Numbered from the stretch's first letter, positions 9,999 to 19,523 are shown. The stretch: 64,000 nucleotides of DNA from Cupriavidus sp. UYMMa02A (GCA_001725945.1 LRMT01000170.1:32868-96867), one strand, 5' to 3'. Notes: a model not told the origin generated them from the letters alone. Numbers and translations are program-made.

Positions 9999-10825
9999 AT
10001 GATGAGCCAATGGAAGGCCTGGGCCGGATGCCTGCGTGCATTGCAGCCGGCAGGCCTGCACACGGTAGTCCCGTTCGGGCCTGCCGCAAACGGGAGCGAA
10101 CTGGGACTGGAAACCGTCAGCAATGCGCGCGACCTCGGCGGCCTGTTCGGCGCAGGCGCCGCCGGGTGCGGCATGGCCGCCTGTACCGCAGCGGCAATCC
10201 GGCGCTCGCGTGCGGCGCGGACATCGAGCGATTGCAGGGGTGGGGGCTCGACGCCGTGGTTGACTTCCGCTCGCCGGGCGAAAAGTCCGCCGACGAGGCT
10301 CCGTTCGGCGAACGCTTCAACTGGATTGCGATGCCGGTGCTCGAAGGCAGCATGACCATGGACGTTCTGATGCCGCGCCTGCGCGAAAGCACGCCTGAAC
10401 AGGTTGATGCCTTCATGCTCGAGGTTTATCGTGATTTTCCGGTGCGCTACCGGCAGGTCTTTGGCGAGTTCATGCGCAATGCGCAGGCGGGAAAGACGCT
10501 GCTGTATCACTGCACCGCGGGCAAGGACCGCACGGGGTTCGCCTCGTTGCTGCTGCTCTCGGCGCTCGGTGTGGGGCAGGGCGATATCCTCGCCAACTAC
10601 CTCGAATCCAATCAGCGCAATGCGCGCTTCAATACGCAGGCGCTGGAGCGCATCGCGCAATTTGGCATCCGGCCGGAAGTCATGATGCCGTTGCTGGAGG
10701 TCAGGGGCAGTTATCTGGAGGCTTCGATGCAGGCGATCGAGGATGGCTATGGGGATATGGGGAGGTATCTATCGGAAGGGTTGGGGGTGGATGTTGAAGG
10801 GGTTAGAGCGCATTACCTTGAATGA
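9999..10825 (+). CDS. Tyrosine/dual-specificity phosphatase-like protein, CX5R (one frameshift)
   Basis: 275 residues after repair. The family opening SNARDLGG near residue 43, the D-containing AVVDFRSPGEK segment and the active-site loop HCTAGKDRTG (Cys nucleophile, Arg six later) place it in the Tyr_phosphatase_3 group, which acts on phosphotyrosine or phosphoinositides. One base is missing near 10158-10162, between DLGGLFGAG and RRVRHGRLYRSG. A GGAAG lies just upstream of the double ATG at 9999. The gene converges on ackA across a strong inverted repeat. Physiological substrate unknown. Confidence 0.82.
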
Positions 10826-10830
10826 GGGGC

Positions 10831-10894
10831 CGTGCTGGCCACGCGCCGCCACGCCGGCGAAACAGCGGCGAAACAGCGGCGCGTGGCCAGCACG
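10831..10894. terminator. 19-bp perfect inverted repeat between convergent genes
   Basis: Arms cgtgctggccacgcgccgc (10831-10849) and its exact reverse complement (10876-10894) flank a 26-base loop that itself holds a tandem repeat of about 11 bases (ggcgaaacagc twice). It sits between the stops of the phosphatase (plus) and ackA (minus), so it probably ends transcription from both sides. No T-run follows, so a classic intrinsic terminator is not proven. Confidence 0.6.
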
Positions 10895-10911
10895 ATGCCA
10901 TAACCAGGCCC

Positions 10912-12133
10912 TCACCCCTTCCCCCTTCCCCGCATAATCCTCGCCGTACTCAAGGCCACAATTCCTTCTTCATCCGTAGGCAAGACAAGCACGGGTACCC
11001 GGCTGCCATTGCTGCTGATCCGCTGCCCGTTCTCCTCATTGGCCGCAGCATCAAGGCTGACGCCAAACAGCGATTCCAGATGCGCACAGATGCGCGAGCG
11101 CACCGCAGGTGAATTGGCCCCAATGCCGGCCGTGAACACCATCGCATCAAGCCCGCCAAGCGTGACCGCAAGCTTGCCGATCTCCTGCGCCGCGCGGTAC
11201 GCGTAAAAATCCACCGCCAGCCGCGCGCGCGCTCGTCGCTGGCCAGCAGCACCCGCATATCGCTGCTCACGCCCGACAACCCCTTGAGCCCCGACTCCCC
11301 ATACAGCATCGTCTGGATCGCATCGGCGGTCATGCCTTGCTGTGCGAGCCACAGCACCGCGCCCGGATCGATCGCGCCGCAGCGCGTGCCCATCGGCAGT
11401 CCGTCGAGCGCGGTCAGACCCATGGTGCTGTCGACGCTGCGTCCGTTACGCATCGCGCAAAGGCTCGCGCCGTTGCCGAGGTGCGCGACGATCACGCGTC
11501 CTTCGGCCAGATCGGGCGCGACCTGGCTCAGGCGCCGCGCGATGTACTCGTAGGACAGGCCGTGGAAGCCATAGCGCCGGATGCCCCGTTCGTAGTACGA
11601 GTAGGGCAGCGCCATCAGTTGCGCCAGCATGTCGTGGCCCGCATGGAAGGCGGTGTCGAAGCAGGCCACCTGCAGCAGGTCCGGCGCTGCCTTGCGCACC
11701 GCGCGGATGGCAGTGAGGTTGTGCGGCTGATGCAGCGGGGCGAGCGGGATCAGCGCTTCGAGCCGTGCGATGACGTCGTCGTCGATGCATACGGCCTCGG
11801 AGAAGTCGCTGCCGCCATGCACGACACGGTGGCCGACCGCCACCGGCGGGTTGTCGCGCAGGCCGATGCTGAGCACGAGGCGCACCAGGCGGAAAGCGGC
11901 GTCGTGGTCGGCGACCTGCGACACGGGAAACGATTCGTCGGCGACGACGTGGCCGTCGGCCATGCTGGCGCGCAGCCGCGGCGCGACGCCGATGCCTTCG
12001 ATCTGCCCGTGCGCGCTCGGCACGGGATTGATGTCGGCATTGTCATGCGCGCCTCCGGCACGGTGTAGACCGATACCTTGACGCTTGACGAGCCCGCATT
12101 GACGACGAGGATGACGGGATGGGTGGCACTCAC
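10912..12133 (-). CDS. ackA: Acetate kinase (two frameshifts)
   Basis: Interconverts acetyl phosphate + ADP and acetate + ATP; 407 residues when repaired. Family motifs in order: VVNAGSSSVKVS at the N-terminus, VGHRVVHGG, ACFDTAFH, RRYGFHGLSYEY, HLGNGASLCA and MGLTALDGLPMGTRCG, with FTAGIGANSP near the C-terminus. I prefer the GTG at 12133, which has a GGAG about ten bases upstream; an ATG at 12151 is in frame. Bases are missing near 12045 (before NADINPVPSAHGQ) and near 11227 in a GCGCGCG run (before LAVDFYAYRAA). It follows pta by 35 bases on the same strand. Confidence 0.92.
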
Positions 12134-12168
12134 GCTCGATGCACTCCGCATAAGGTTGGGGGGGCGGC

Positions 12169-13157
12169 TCAGACGCTTACGGCAGCCTCGGCGCTGCGGC
12201 GCGCGTGCGCGAGCAGTACCGCGATGGCACAGCTGCCGATGCGCGCGCGCACGCTGTCGGCGCGGCTTGTCAGGATGATGGGCACGCGCGCGCCGAGCAC
12301 GATGCCCGCGGCTTCTGCGCCGGCCAGGAACGTGAGCTGCTTGGCGAGCATGTTGCCCGCTTCCAGGTCGGGCACGAGCAGGATGTCCGGGTCGCCGGCC
12401 ACTTCGGAGTCGATGCCCTTGGTGATCGCGGCTTCGCGGCTGATGGCGTTGTCGAATGCGAGCGGGCCGTCGAGCAGCGCGCCGGTGATCTGGCCGCGTC
12501 GGCTCATCGTGCATAGCGCCGCGGCGTCGATGGTAGACGGGATCTTGTCGGTCACTGTCTCGACCGCGGAGAGAATGGCTACTTTCGGGCGCTCGACGCC
12601 GAGCACGCGCACCAGGTCGATCGCATTGCGGCAGATGTCGGCCTTGTCGTTGAGCGTCGGGAAGATGTTCACGGCCGCGTCGGTGATGAACAGCGGCTTG
12701 TGGTAGGTGGGCACATCCATCGCGAACACATGCGACAGGCGCCGGCCCGTGCGCAGGCCGCTGGCCGAGGCGGTGACCTCATGCAGCAGTTCGTCGGTGT
12801 GCAGGCTGCCCTTCATCAGCAGCTCGGCATCGCCGTTGCGCACGGCCTCGACCGCGCGCGCGGCGGACGCATGGCTGTGGGGCGCATCGATGATCACGGT
12901 GTCGCCGAGCGGCAGGCCCTGTTCGGCGGCGACCTGGCGGATGCGCGCCTCCGGACCCACGAGAATCGGAACGATCAGGCCGAGGCTGGCGGCTTCGAGC
13001 GCGCCGCTCAACGACGACGCGTCGCACGGGTGCGCCACCGCGGTGGGAATGGGCGGCAGGCCGGCGCAGCGCGCCAGCAGCGTGGCGTACTTGTCGGTGC
13101 CGTGCGCGGTGGCGCCGGCTCGGCAGGCATGGACAGGACGGACGAGGCAGCAGTCAT
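12169..13157 (-). CDS. pta: Phosphate acetyltransferase, short form (one frameshift)
   Basis: Converts acetyl-CoA and phosphate to acetyl phosphate for AckA. 329 residues after repair, the short PTA/PTB-type without the N-terminal DRTGG half. Typical segments are TAVAHPCDASSLSGALEAA near the N-terminus, SDEL-like LHTDELLHEVTASASGLRTG near 120 and the C-terminal DPDILLVPDLEAGNM and GIVLGARVPIILTSRADS. The start is taken at the ATG at 13157 (MTAASSVLSMPAE); a base is missing near 13108, before TAHGTDKYATLLARC. First gene of a pta-ackA operon that diverges from the DUF3141 gene. The related phosphate butyryltransferases cannot be wholly excluded. Confidence 0.88.
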
Positions 13158-13454
13158 GGCGGAATCCGGTTGGGGTGGGTCGGCATGTTGCGCTGCGCAA
13201 GGCGCATCGCGCCCAGTATAGGCGACGTTTCTGTCCGTTCGGTGATTTGGGAATGACGCCCGGAATGCCGGCTGCACTCCACAAAAGGTGCGCCAAGCGC
13301 TACTCACCGTGTTCCATATGGCGCGGTTGCCATTACCACGTCCCGCTGCTAGGCTTGTTTTTGCTGCGAAGCACAACGCGTCACATCCAGGTTATTCCGA
13401 GGGACTGTTCCGGCACGCGTGGCGCGTCCGCCCACACCAATCAGGGGAAGTGGA
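13158..13454. promoter_or_regulatory. Divergent pta / DUF3141 promoter region
   Basis: 297 bases between two head-to-head operons. I could find no clear FNR/ANR-type TTGAT-N4-ATCAA box and no strong palindrome. It must hold at least two promoters, but I cannot place them. Confidence 0.35.
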
Positions 13455-15812
13455 ATGCCAGCTAGTGAATCCACCGGCCAGCCCGGCACGCAGCCCGGCC
13501 AGCCTGAATCCAGCGGCGCGCTGGCGCAATTCGGCGCCTTCGCCCCGTTTTTGCGTGGCCATGGGCCGCCGTTGAATATGGGGTCGATGCGTGGCAGCGC
13601 TCCATCCTGCTGCAGGACATCCTGCGCCAGCGCGGCAATGAAACCACCGAGCACGAGCGCGAAGGCATGCCGCCCGTGCTCGTGTTCGACCACGAAACGC
13701 TCGCTGACGCGCGCACGCTGCCCGAGCCGGTCAACTACGCCCTGCTGCGCATCATCCCGCCCGCCGACATGCCGACCGATCCGGCCAAGCGCCCGTTCGT
13801 CGTGATCGACCCACGCGCCGGGCACGGCCCCGGCATCGGCGGCTTCAAGGCCGATAGCGAGATCGGCATCGCGCTGCGCATGGGGCACCCGTGCTACTTC
13901 ATCACGTTCTTTCGTGACCCGTGTCCGGGCCAGACCATCGAGGCGGTCGCGCGCGCCGAGGCCGGCTTCCTGAAGCTCATCAATGAACGCCATCCCGACG
14001 CACCCGGCAAGCCGTTCGTGGTCGGCAATTGCCAGGCCGGCTGGGCACTGATGATCCTCGCGGCGGTGGCGCCGGAGGCCGTCGGCCCGCTGCTGGTGGC
14101 GGGCGCGCCGCTGGCGTACTGGTCCGGCGTGCGCGGCACAACCCGATGCGCTACAGCGGCGGCCTCCTCGGCGGCTCGTGGCTCGCATCGCTCACCGCGG
14201 ACATGGGCAACGGCCGCTTCGACGGCGCATGGCTCGTGCAGAATTTCGAGCAGCTCAACCCGTCCAACACGCTGTGGGGCAAGCTCTACAACGTCTACGC
14301 GAACGCCGACACCGAGGGCCCGCGCTTCCTGGAGTTCGAGCGCTGGTGGGGCGGCCACTTCCTGATGAACCGGGAAGAAATCGACTGGATCGTGCAGAAC
14401 CTGTTCGTCGGCAACCGCCTGACCGCGGGGCAGGTGCGCAGCGCCGACGGCAAGACCGTGGTGGACCTGCGCAATATCCGCTCACCGATCGTCGTGTTCG
14501 CGTCCTGGGGGGACAACATCACGCCGCCGCAGCAGGCGCTGAACTGGATTCCCGACCTGTACGCCACCGAGGAGGAGCTGGTGGCCAACGACCAGGTCAT
14601 CGTGTACTGCCTGCATCCAACCGTCGGGCACCTGGGCATCTTCGTTTCGGCGGGCGTGGCCAATCGCGAACACAGCGAACTGTTCTGCGCGCTGGACCTG
14701 ATCGACGTGCTGCCGCCGGGGCTGTACGAGGCGAAGATCGAGGACATCGCGCCAGGCACCCCGCACCGCGACCTGATCGAAGGGCGCTACCTGGTGCGCT
14801 TCGAGCGCCGCAAGATTGCCGATATCCTCGCGCTGGACGATGGCCGCGAGGACGAGCGCGCCTTCGAGGTCGTGCGCCGGGTGGCCGACGTCAACCAGCA
14901 TCTCTACGATACCTTCGCTTCGCCGGTGGTGCGCGCGGCGTCGACGGAGGTCACCGCGGAGGCGGCGCGCGCCGCTCACGCTTCGCGCCTGGAGCGCTCC
15001 CTGGCCACCGATGCCAATCCCTGGATGCAATGGATCCGCGCCATGCGCCGATGGTTCGCGAGCACCGTCAGCCCGTCTCTCAGGACAACCCGTTCCTGAC
15101 GATGGAACGTGCGGTGTCGGCGCAGATCACCAGCGCGCTGGACCAGTACCGCGATGCGCGCGATGCCTGGTACGAACTGGCGTTCGAAACCCTCTACCAG
15201 TCGCCGCTGATGGCGGCGCTGGTGGGCATGCAAGCCCAGGCGCCGGTCAACCTGGAATCGCCGGTGACCGTGCAGTTGCGCAAGGAACTCGCGCAGCGCC
15301 GCCTGAGCGATGCCCAAGCCGCCATCGAACAGGGCGGCATGCACGAAGCCTTCGTGCGCATCCTGGCCTACGTGGCGGACACCAGTGCGGCGATCGAGGA
15401 GCGTCCGTTCAACCTGCTGCGTCAGATGGCGCGCGAGCAGCCGGAAGGGCGCGGACGCCTGACGCTGGCCGAGTTCAAGTCGCTCGTGCGGCAGCAGACG
15501 TCCATCGTGCAGCTAGACCGCCAGCGCGCGCTCGAAGCCCTGCCGCTGCTTGTGCCGGACCACGACGAGCGCCGCCGGCTGATGGTGGCTGCGCATCGCG
15601 TACTGACCGTGATCGCCCCACTCGAGGACGAGCGTCTGGCGCGCTACCGCGAAGTGGCCGATGTACTGGGCACGGATCATGCGCATGGCGGAGCGCAGCC
15701 TGCCAAGCCGCCTGCAGTGGCACCACCGGCGAAGATAGGCAACGGGCGCGCGGGGGTGACGCGTTCCGAGGCGGGAAGCACGATGGTCGCCGGCAAGCCT
15801 CGCACTCACTGA
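13455..15812 (+). CDS. DUF3141 PhaC-like alpha/beta-hydrolase (three frameshifts)
   Basis: 786 residues once repaired; related to poly(3-hydroxyalkanoate) synthases. The nucleophile elbow VGNCQAGWALM carries cysteine in a G-x-C-x-G box, as in PhaC, with candidate acid in ASWGDNITPP and histidine in PTVGHLGIF. The second half, from about residue 540, is a helical region seen only in this family. Missing bases: near 13557 (before AAVEYGVDAWQRS), 14138 (in VRGHNPMRYSGG) and 15057 (in RRWFREHRQPVSQD). The ATG at 13455 has ggggaag upstream. Followed after 22 bases by fabI. Known to cluster with pta and ackA in Burkholderiales; its reaction has not been settled, as far as I know. Confidence 0.85.
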
Positions 15813-15834
15813 CAAGCCTTTTCGGGAGTCCGCC

Positions 15835-16614
15835 ATGATGCAGGTATCGAATCCGCCGCTGGCCGGCGCACGCGTGCTCGTCGTCGGCGTGGCCAATGCC
15901 GAATCCATCGCCTGGGGATGCGCGCGCGCATTCCGTGAACTGGGTGCCGAGCTCGCGCTGACCTATCTCAATGACAAGGCCTATCCGCATGTGTCGCCGC
16001 TGGCCGAGGCAGTGCAGGCGCCGATCCTGATGCCGCTCAATGTCGAGGACGACGCGCAGATGGACGCGCTGTTCGCGCGTATTGCCAGCGATTGGGGCCG
16101 GCTCGACGCGGTCGTGCATTCGGTCGCGTTCGCACCGAAAGAGGACCTGCAGGGCGGCCTGATCAACTCGTCGGCCGCGGGTTTTGCGCGCGCGATGGAT
16201 ATCTCGTGCCACTCGTTCATCCGCATGGCGCGGCGCGCGGCGCCGCTGATGACCGAGGGCGGCACGCTGTTCGCGATGAGCTATGAAGGCGCCAACCGCG
16301 TGGTGCCCAACTACGACCTGATGGGGCCGGTCAAGGCCGCGCTGGAAGCGAGCTGCCGTTATCTCGCGCATGAACTCGGGCCGCGCGGCATCCGTGTGCA
16401 TGCGATTTCCCCGGGGCCGCTCAAGACTCGCGCGGCGTCGGGGCTGAAGGACTTCGACCTGCTGCTGGCCGAGGCTGCCGGCCGCGCGCCGCTCGGCGAG
16501 CTGGTCGACATCATGGATGTCGGCTTTGCCACAGCCTACCTGGCCACCTCGTATGCGCGCCGGATTTCCGGCAACGTGGTGTACGTGGATGGCGGCGTGC
16601 ACATCATGGCCTGA
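15835..16614 (+). CDS. fabI: Enoyl-ACP reductase (NADH), FabI type
   Basis: Short-chain dehydrogenase of 259 residues that reduces enoyl-ACP in fatty acid synthesis. Intact. The nucleotide-binding loop VVGVANAESIAWGCARAF replaces the usual GxxxGxG, as in FabI, and the active-site pair Tyr-x6-Lys is in NYDLMGPVKAALEAS, with the first tyrosine in MSYEGANRV. The C-terminus keeps GNVVYVDGGVHIM. GGGAG precedes the ATG at 15835; a second ATG follows directly. It is probably a second, accessory FabI, because it is in an operon with DUF3141 and not with fatty acid genes. Confidence 0.9.
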   Translation: MMQVSNPPLAGARVLVVGVANAESIAWGCARAFRELGAELALTYLNDKAYPHVSPLAEAVQAPILMPLNVEDDAQMDALFARIASDWGRLDAVVHSVAFAPKEDLQGGLINSSAAGFARAMDISCHSFIRMARRAAPLMTEGGTLFAMSYEGANRVVPNYDLMGPVKAALEASCRYLAHELGPRGIRVHAISPGPLKTRAASGLKDFDLLLAEAAGRAPLGELVDIMDVGFATAYLATSYARRISGNVVYVDGGVHIMA

Positions 16615-16646
16615 GCGCGCCTGGCGCGCTGCCTGACCACGGACCG

Positions 16647-16925
16647 ATGCAGATACTGATCCGCGGCCTGCGCCGCAACGTCACCGAAGCGATGCTGCAC
16701 GACATGCTCGCGCAGCATGCGCCGGTCAACGCCGTCGAGATCGTCCGCGAAGGCGATCCCGAGCGCCCATGGGCATGGGTGGACCTGTCGATCGACCGTT
16801 TCATGGCGTGGAGGCTGATGCGCCAGCTGGACAGGCAGTGCTTCGCCGGCGGCCGCATGCACTGGTATATCCCGGTGCATCAGGAGCCCGTAGACGCGGC
16901 TGACGGCGCAAAGCGATTACCATAA
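16647..16925 (+). CDS. Small RRM-like protein, copy 2
   Basis: 92 residues, paralogous to the gene at 9671. The shared core runs from ILIRGLRRNVTEAMLHDML through EIVREGDPERPWAWVDLS to the C-terminal aromatic block MHWYIPVH. The pattern suggests one RRM-like fold. It starts 32 bases after fabI and could be the last gene of that operon; its stop lies inside the palindrome upstream of modE. Function unknown. Confidence 0.75.
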   Translation: MQILIRGLRRNVTEAMLHDMLAQHAPVNAVEIVREGDPERPWAWVDLSIDRFMAWRLMRQLDRQCFAGGRMHWYIPVHQEPVDAADGAKRLP

Positions 16926-16929
16926 TCGC
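16913..16929. promoter_or_regulatory. Perfect palindrome upstream of modE
   Basis: GCGATTA-CCA-TAATCGC, a 7-bp perfect inverted repeat with 3-base spacer, 46 bases before the modE start and overlapping the stop of the RRM-like gene. It is placed to be an operator for modE. It does not match the ModE box spacing found at modA, so the binding protein is unknown. Confidence 0.45.
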
Positions 16930-16975
16930 ATTCCGACTCTGTCGCGCCGCCTTCGCCGGGCGGTGCTCTCACGCC

Positions 16976-17779
16976 ATGCTTGAACTCCAGGGAGCCATCT
17001 GGTTCCGCTCCGGCTCGCAGGACTGGGGCGGCAAGGACCGCATCGCGCTGCTGGCCGCCATCGGCGAGCAGGGCTCGATCACGGCCGCGGCGCGTGCCGT
17101 GGGCATCAGCTACAAGGCCGCGTGGGACGCCATCGACGCCATGAACAACAGCGCGGGCGAACCGCTCGTGGTGCGCGCCGCCGGCGGCAAGGGCGGTGGC
17201 GGCACGCGCCTCACCGAGCGCGCGGAGCAACTGATCCGCACCTATCGCGCGCTAGAGGAAGAACACCGGCGCTTCGTTGCGCACCTCGGCCGGCTCGGCC
17301 CGCTCGGCGACAGCGCGGCCGAAGGCCTTAACGTGATGAGGCGTTTCATGATCCGTACCAGTGCGCGCAACAAGCTCTTCGGCAAGGTGGACAGCGTCCG
17401 CAGCGGCGCCGTCAATGACGAGGTGGTGCTGGCGCTGCCGGGCGGCCAGACCATTGTCTCCACCATCACGCACGAGAGTGTCGAAACGCTCGAACTGCGG
17501 CCCGGCGTCGAGGCCTTTGCGCTGGTGAAGGCGTCGTCGGTGCTGATCGGCTTGCCCGATCCGGGCCTGCGCCTGTCCGCGCGCAACCAGCTTCCCGGCG
17601 TGGTGTCGCGCGTCGTTCCCGGCGCCGTCAATGCCGAAATCGTGCTGGAACTCGACGGCGGCGGCAGCGTGGCGGCCATCGTCACCAATGAAAGCGTACA
17701 GGCGCTCGGGCTTGCGCCGGGCGAACGTGCGCTTGCGATCTTCAAGGCGTCGGCCGTGATCCTGGGCGTGGTCGGGTAG
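16976..17779 (+). CDS. modE: Molybdate-responsive regulator ModE
   Basis: 267 residues: an N-terminal winged helix (ITAAARAVGISYKAAWDAID near residues 35-55) and two C-terminal TOBE/Mop molybdate-binding domains. Each TOBE domain carries a SARN motif (RTSARNKLFGKV near 124 and RLSARNQLPGVV near 199) and a GAVN motif. In Escherichia coli ModE with molybdate represses modABC and activates molybdoenzyme genes. Here the target is likely the ModE box upstream of modA at 21106-21131, and perhaps its own promoter. The frame is intact. Confidence 0.92.
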   Translation: MLELQGAIWFRSGSQDWGGKDRIALLAAIGEQGSITAAARAVGISYKAAWDAIDAMNNSAGEPLVVRAAGGKGGGGTRLTERAEQLIRTYRALEEEHRRFVAHLGRLGPLGDSAAEGLNVMRRFMIRTSARNKLFGKVDSVRSGAVNDEVVLALPGGQTIVSTITHESVETLELRPGVEAFALVKASSVLIGLPDPGLRLSARNQLPGVVSRVVPGAVNAEIVLELDGGGSVAAIVTNESVQALGLAPGERALAIFKASAVILGVVG

Positions 17780-17849
17780 GGTCGGCAGCACAGCCACCAC
17801 ACGTCGTCCATAATGTCGGGTTTTGACGCGTGACCCGCCATACCCGCAC

Positions 17850-18449
17850 ATGGACGCTTCGCTGGCCGGCTTTTCCCTTGGCCTCTCCCTGATCCTTGCC
17901 ATCGGTTCCCAGAACGCCTTCGTGCTGCGGCAGGGGCTGCGCCGCGAGCATGTGTTCTGGGTCTGCCTGGTATGCGCCGCGTCCGACGCGTTGCTGATCC
18001 TCGCCGGGGTGTCGGGCTTTGCAGTCATGATCCGCGAGCTTCCATGGCTCGGTGCGGCCATGCGTTATGGCGGCGCGGCCTTCCTGTTCTGGTATGGCGC
18101 GCGCAGCTTCCTGGCGGCGATGCGCTCGTCGGCGGTGCTCGACCCCAGCAATGCCGAGCCGCGGCCGCTGCTGGCGACGCTCGGGGTCTGCCTGGCGTTC
18201 ACCTGGCTCAATCCGCACGTGTACCTCGATACCGTGATGCTGATCGGCTCGGTGTCCACGCAGTTTCACGGCAGGGAAATGCAGTTCGCCGCCGGCGCCA
18301 TGACCGCGTCGTTCCTGTTCTTCTTCGCGCTCGGCTATGGCGCGGCGCTGCTGCGGCCGGTGTTCGCGCGTCCGCGCGCGTGGCAGGTGCTGGAAGTGGT
18401 CATCGGCGTGACCATGTGGGCGATTGCGGTGAAGCTGCTGCGGGGCTGA
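17850..18449 (+). CDS. LysE/ArgO-type amino acid exporter
   Basis: Inner-membrane protein of 199 residues with about six helices. The N-terminal block LGLSLILAIGSQNAFVLRQG and the LAFTWLNPHVYLDTVMLIG segment (helix with the conserved NPH) identify the LysE family, which exports lysine, arginine or both. Start at the ATG at 17850, giving MDASLAGFSLG. It lies 70 bases after modE on the same strand; a functional link to molybdate is unlikely. Substrate cannot be fixed from sequence. Confidence 0.88.
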   Translation: MDASLAGFSLGLSLILAIGSQNAFVLRQGLRREHVFWVCLVCAASDALLILAGVSGFAVMIRELPWLGAAMRYGGAAFLFWYGARSFLAAMRSSAVLDPSNAEPRPLLATLGVCLAFTWLNPHVYLDTVMLIGSVSTQFHGREMQFAAGAMTASFLFFFALGYGAALLRPVFARPRAWQVLEVVIGVTMWAIAVKLLRG

Positions 18450-18454
18450 TCAGG

Positions 18455-18592
18455 GGTTTCTCCCCTCTCCCGCACGCGGGAGAGGGGCCGGGGGTGAGGG
18501 TCAGCGCTTGCAACTGCGATGACCTTCACTTCGTGGCAGCTTCGGCCCTCACCCCCGACCCCTCTCCCACGGTGTGGGAGAGGGGAGAAACC
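18455..18592. repeat. Dispersed palindromic element, copy A
   Basis: 138-base element with terminal inverted repeats ggtttctcccctctccc / gggagaggggagaaacc. Each end also forms its own short hairpin (cgcacgcg, cacggtgtg region). A conserved centre containing cttcacttcgtgg lies between two GC-rich flanks ccgggggtgagggt and accctcacccccga-like. Two more copies occur at 23239 and 28438. REP/BIME-like or a small non-autonomous element; intergenic, just after the lysE-type gene. Confidence 0.85.
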
Positions 18593-18616
18593 AATTAACC
18601 GTCTTCGGCACGCAAC

Positions 18617-18931
18617 ATGGCAAGAAACGTAGAAATCAAGGCGCGTCTGCACAGCATCGCCACCATCGAACCACGTGTCGCCGCACTCGCCGACAGCGGC
18701 CCCGGCGTGGCCGAGGCGCATGATCTGCTGGAACGGCTCGGGGTGGACGCGGACGCCCTGATCGAGGGCGCCTATGTCGACCTGCTGCGCGCGGCTCAGA
18801 CCACGCGGCCGGCAGCGGCGCGTAGACGGGCGGATGCCGGCGCGAGTTGCCGCTGCCGTAGATCTTGCCTTCACGGATCTCCAGCACATGCTCGCCAAGT
18901 GCTTCCACATCGGCCGGGTCGTGTGAGATGA
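18617..18931 (+). pseudogene. CYTH-domain (class IV adenylate cyclase-like) gene with internal deletion
   Basis: The first 29 residues (MARNVEIKARLHSIATIEPR and on to ADSGP) match the start of CYTH proteins of the class IV cyclase/thiamine triphosphatase group, including the E-x-E-x-K-like NVEIKAR. The next 28 (VAEAHDLLERLGVDADAL, then GAYVDLL) match their C-terminus. The roughly 110 residues that should lie between, with most of the tunnel residues, are absent, and the join is in frame. After 18788 the frame runs on antisense to modC without meaning. Could be a real deletion or an assembly collapse. Confidence 0.7.
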
Positions 18932-19516
18932 CGAGCATCGGCACGTCCAGGCTGGCCTGCAGCGCGCGCAGCTCTTCGCGCATGCGGATGCGCAGGGCCG
19001 GGTCGAGCGCGGAGAACGGCTCATCCAGCAGCACGATATCGGGCCGCGCCACCAGCGCGCGCGCCAGTGCGACGCGCTGCTTCTGCCCGCCTGAAATCTC
19101 CGCAGGGTAGTTGCCGACGATCTCGCGCAGGCCGAAAGCCTCTATCCAGCGCTCGGCTTCCGGATGCGTGGCGCTGCGGCGCGGATTGCGCCAGCCCTTC
19201 GCGAGGCCGAAGGCAATGTTCTGGCCCACGGTCAGGTGCGGGAACAGCGCGTATTCCTGGAACAGGTAGGCCACGCGGCGCTCCTGCGGGCGCACGTTGG
19301 TGCCGGCTTCGGCATCGAACAGCGTGCGGCCGTTGAGCACGATGCGGCCCGAATCAGGCATCAGCAGCCCGGCAATGGCGCGCAAGGTCAGGCTCTTGCC
19401 CGCGCTGACGGGCCGAACAGCGCAATGCGGCGGCTGTCGGAATCGAAAGCGATGTCCAGCTCGAACTGCCGGTCGGCCGAGACCATGCGCTTGCGGATGC
19501 TGATCTGCATGCTCAT
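18796..19516 (-). CDS. modC: Molybdate ABC transporter ATP-binding protein (two frameshifts)
   Basis: ATPase of the ModABC importer; 240 residues after repair, the short form without a C-terminal Mop domain. Walker A should read GPSGAGKS but lacks one G near 19412. The rest is clear: Q-loop LFQEYALFPH, signature ISGGQKQRVALARAL, Walker B VLLDEPFSALDP, switch histidine in VISHDPADV. A second base is missing near 18840; correcting it gives an end at the TGA at 18796-18798 (RLRAAAGRVV). ATG at 19516, seven bases after the modB stop. Its 3' end abuts the CYTH remnant on the other strand. Confidence 0.9.
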
Positions 19517-19523
19517 GGCGCCC

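Noticed and set aside
10010..10200. Arg-rich N-terminus for the phosphatase from the 10010 frame
   Set aside because: The conserved SNARDLGG motif and the ribosome-binding site belong to the 9999 frame; the Arg-rich reading is an out-of-frame shadow before the indel.
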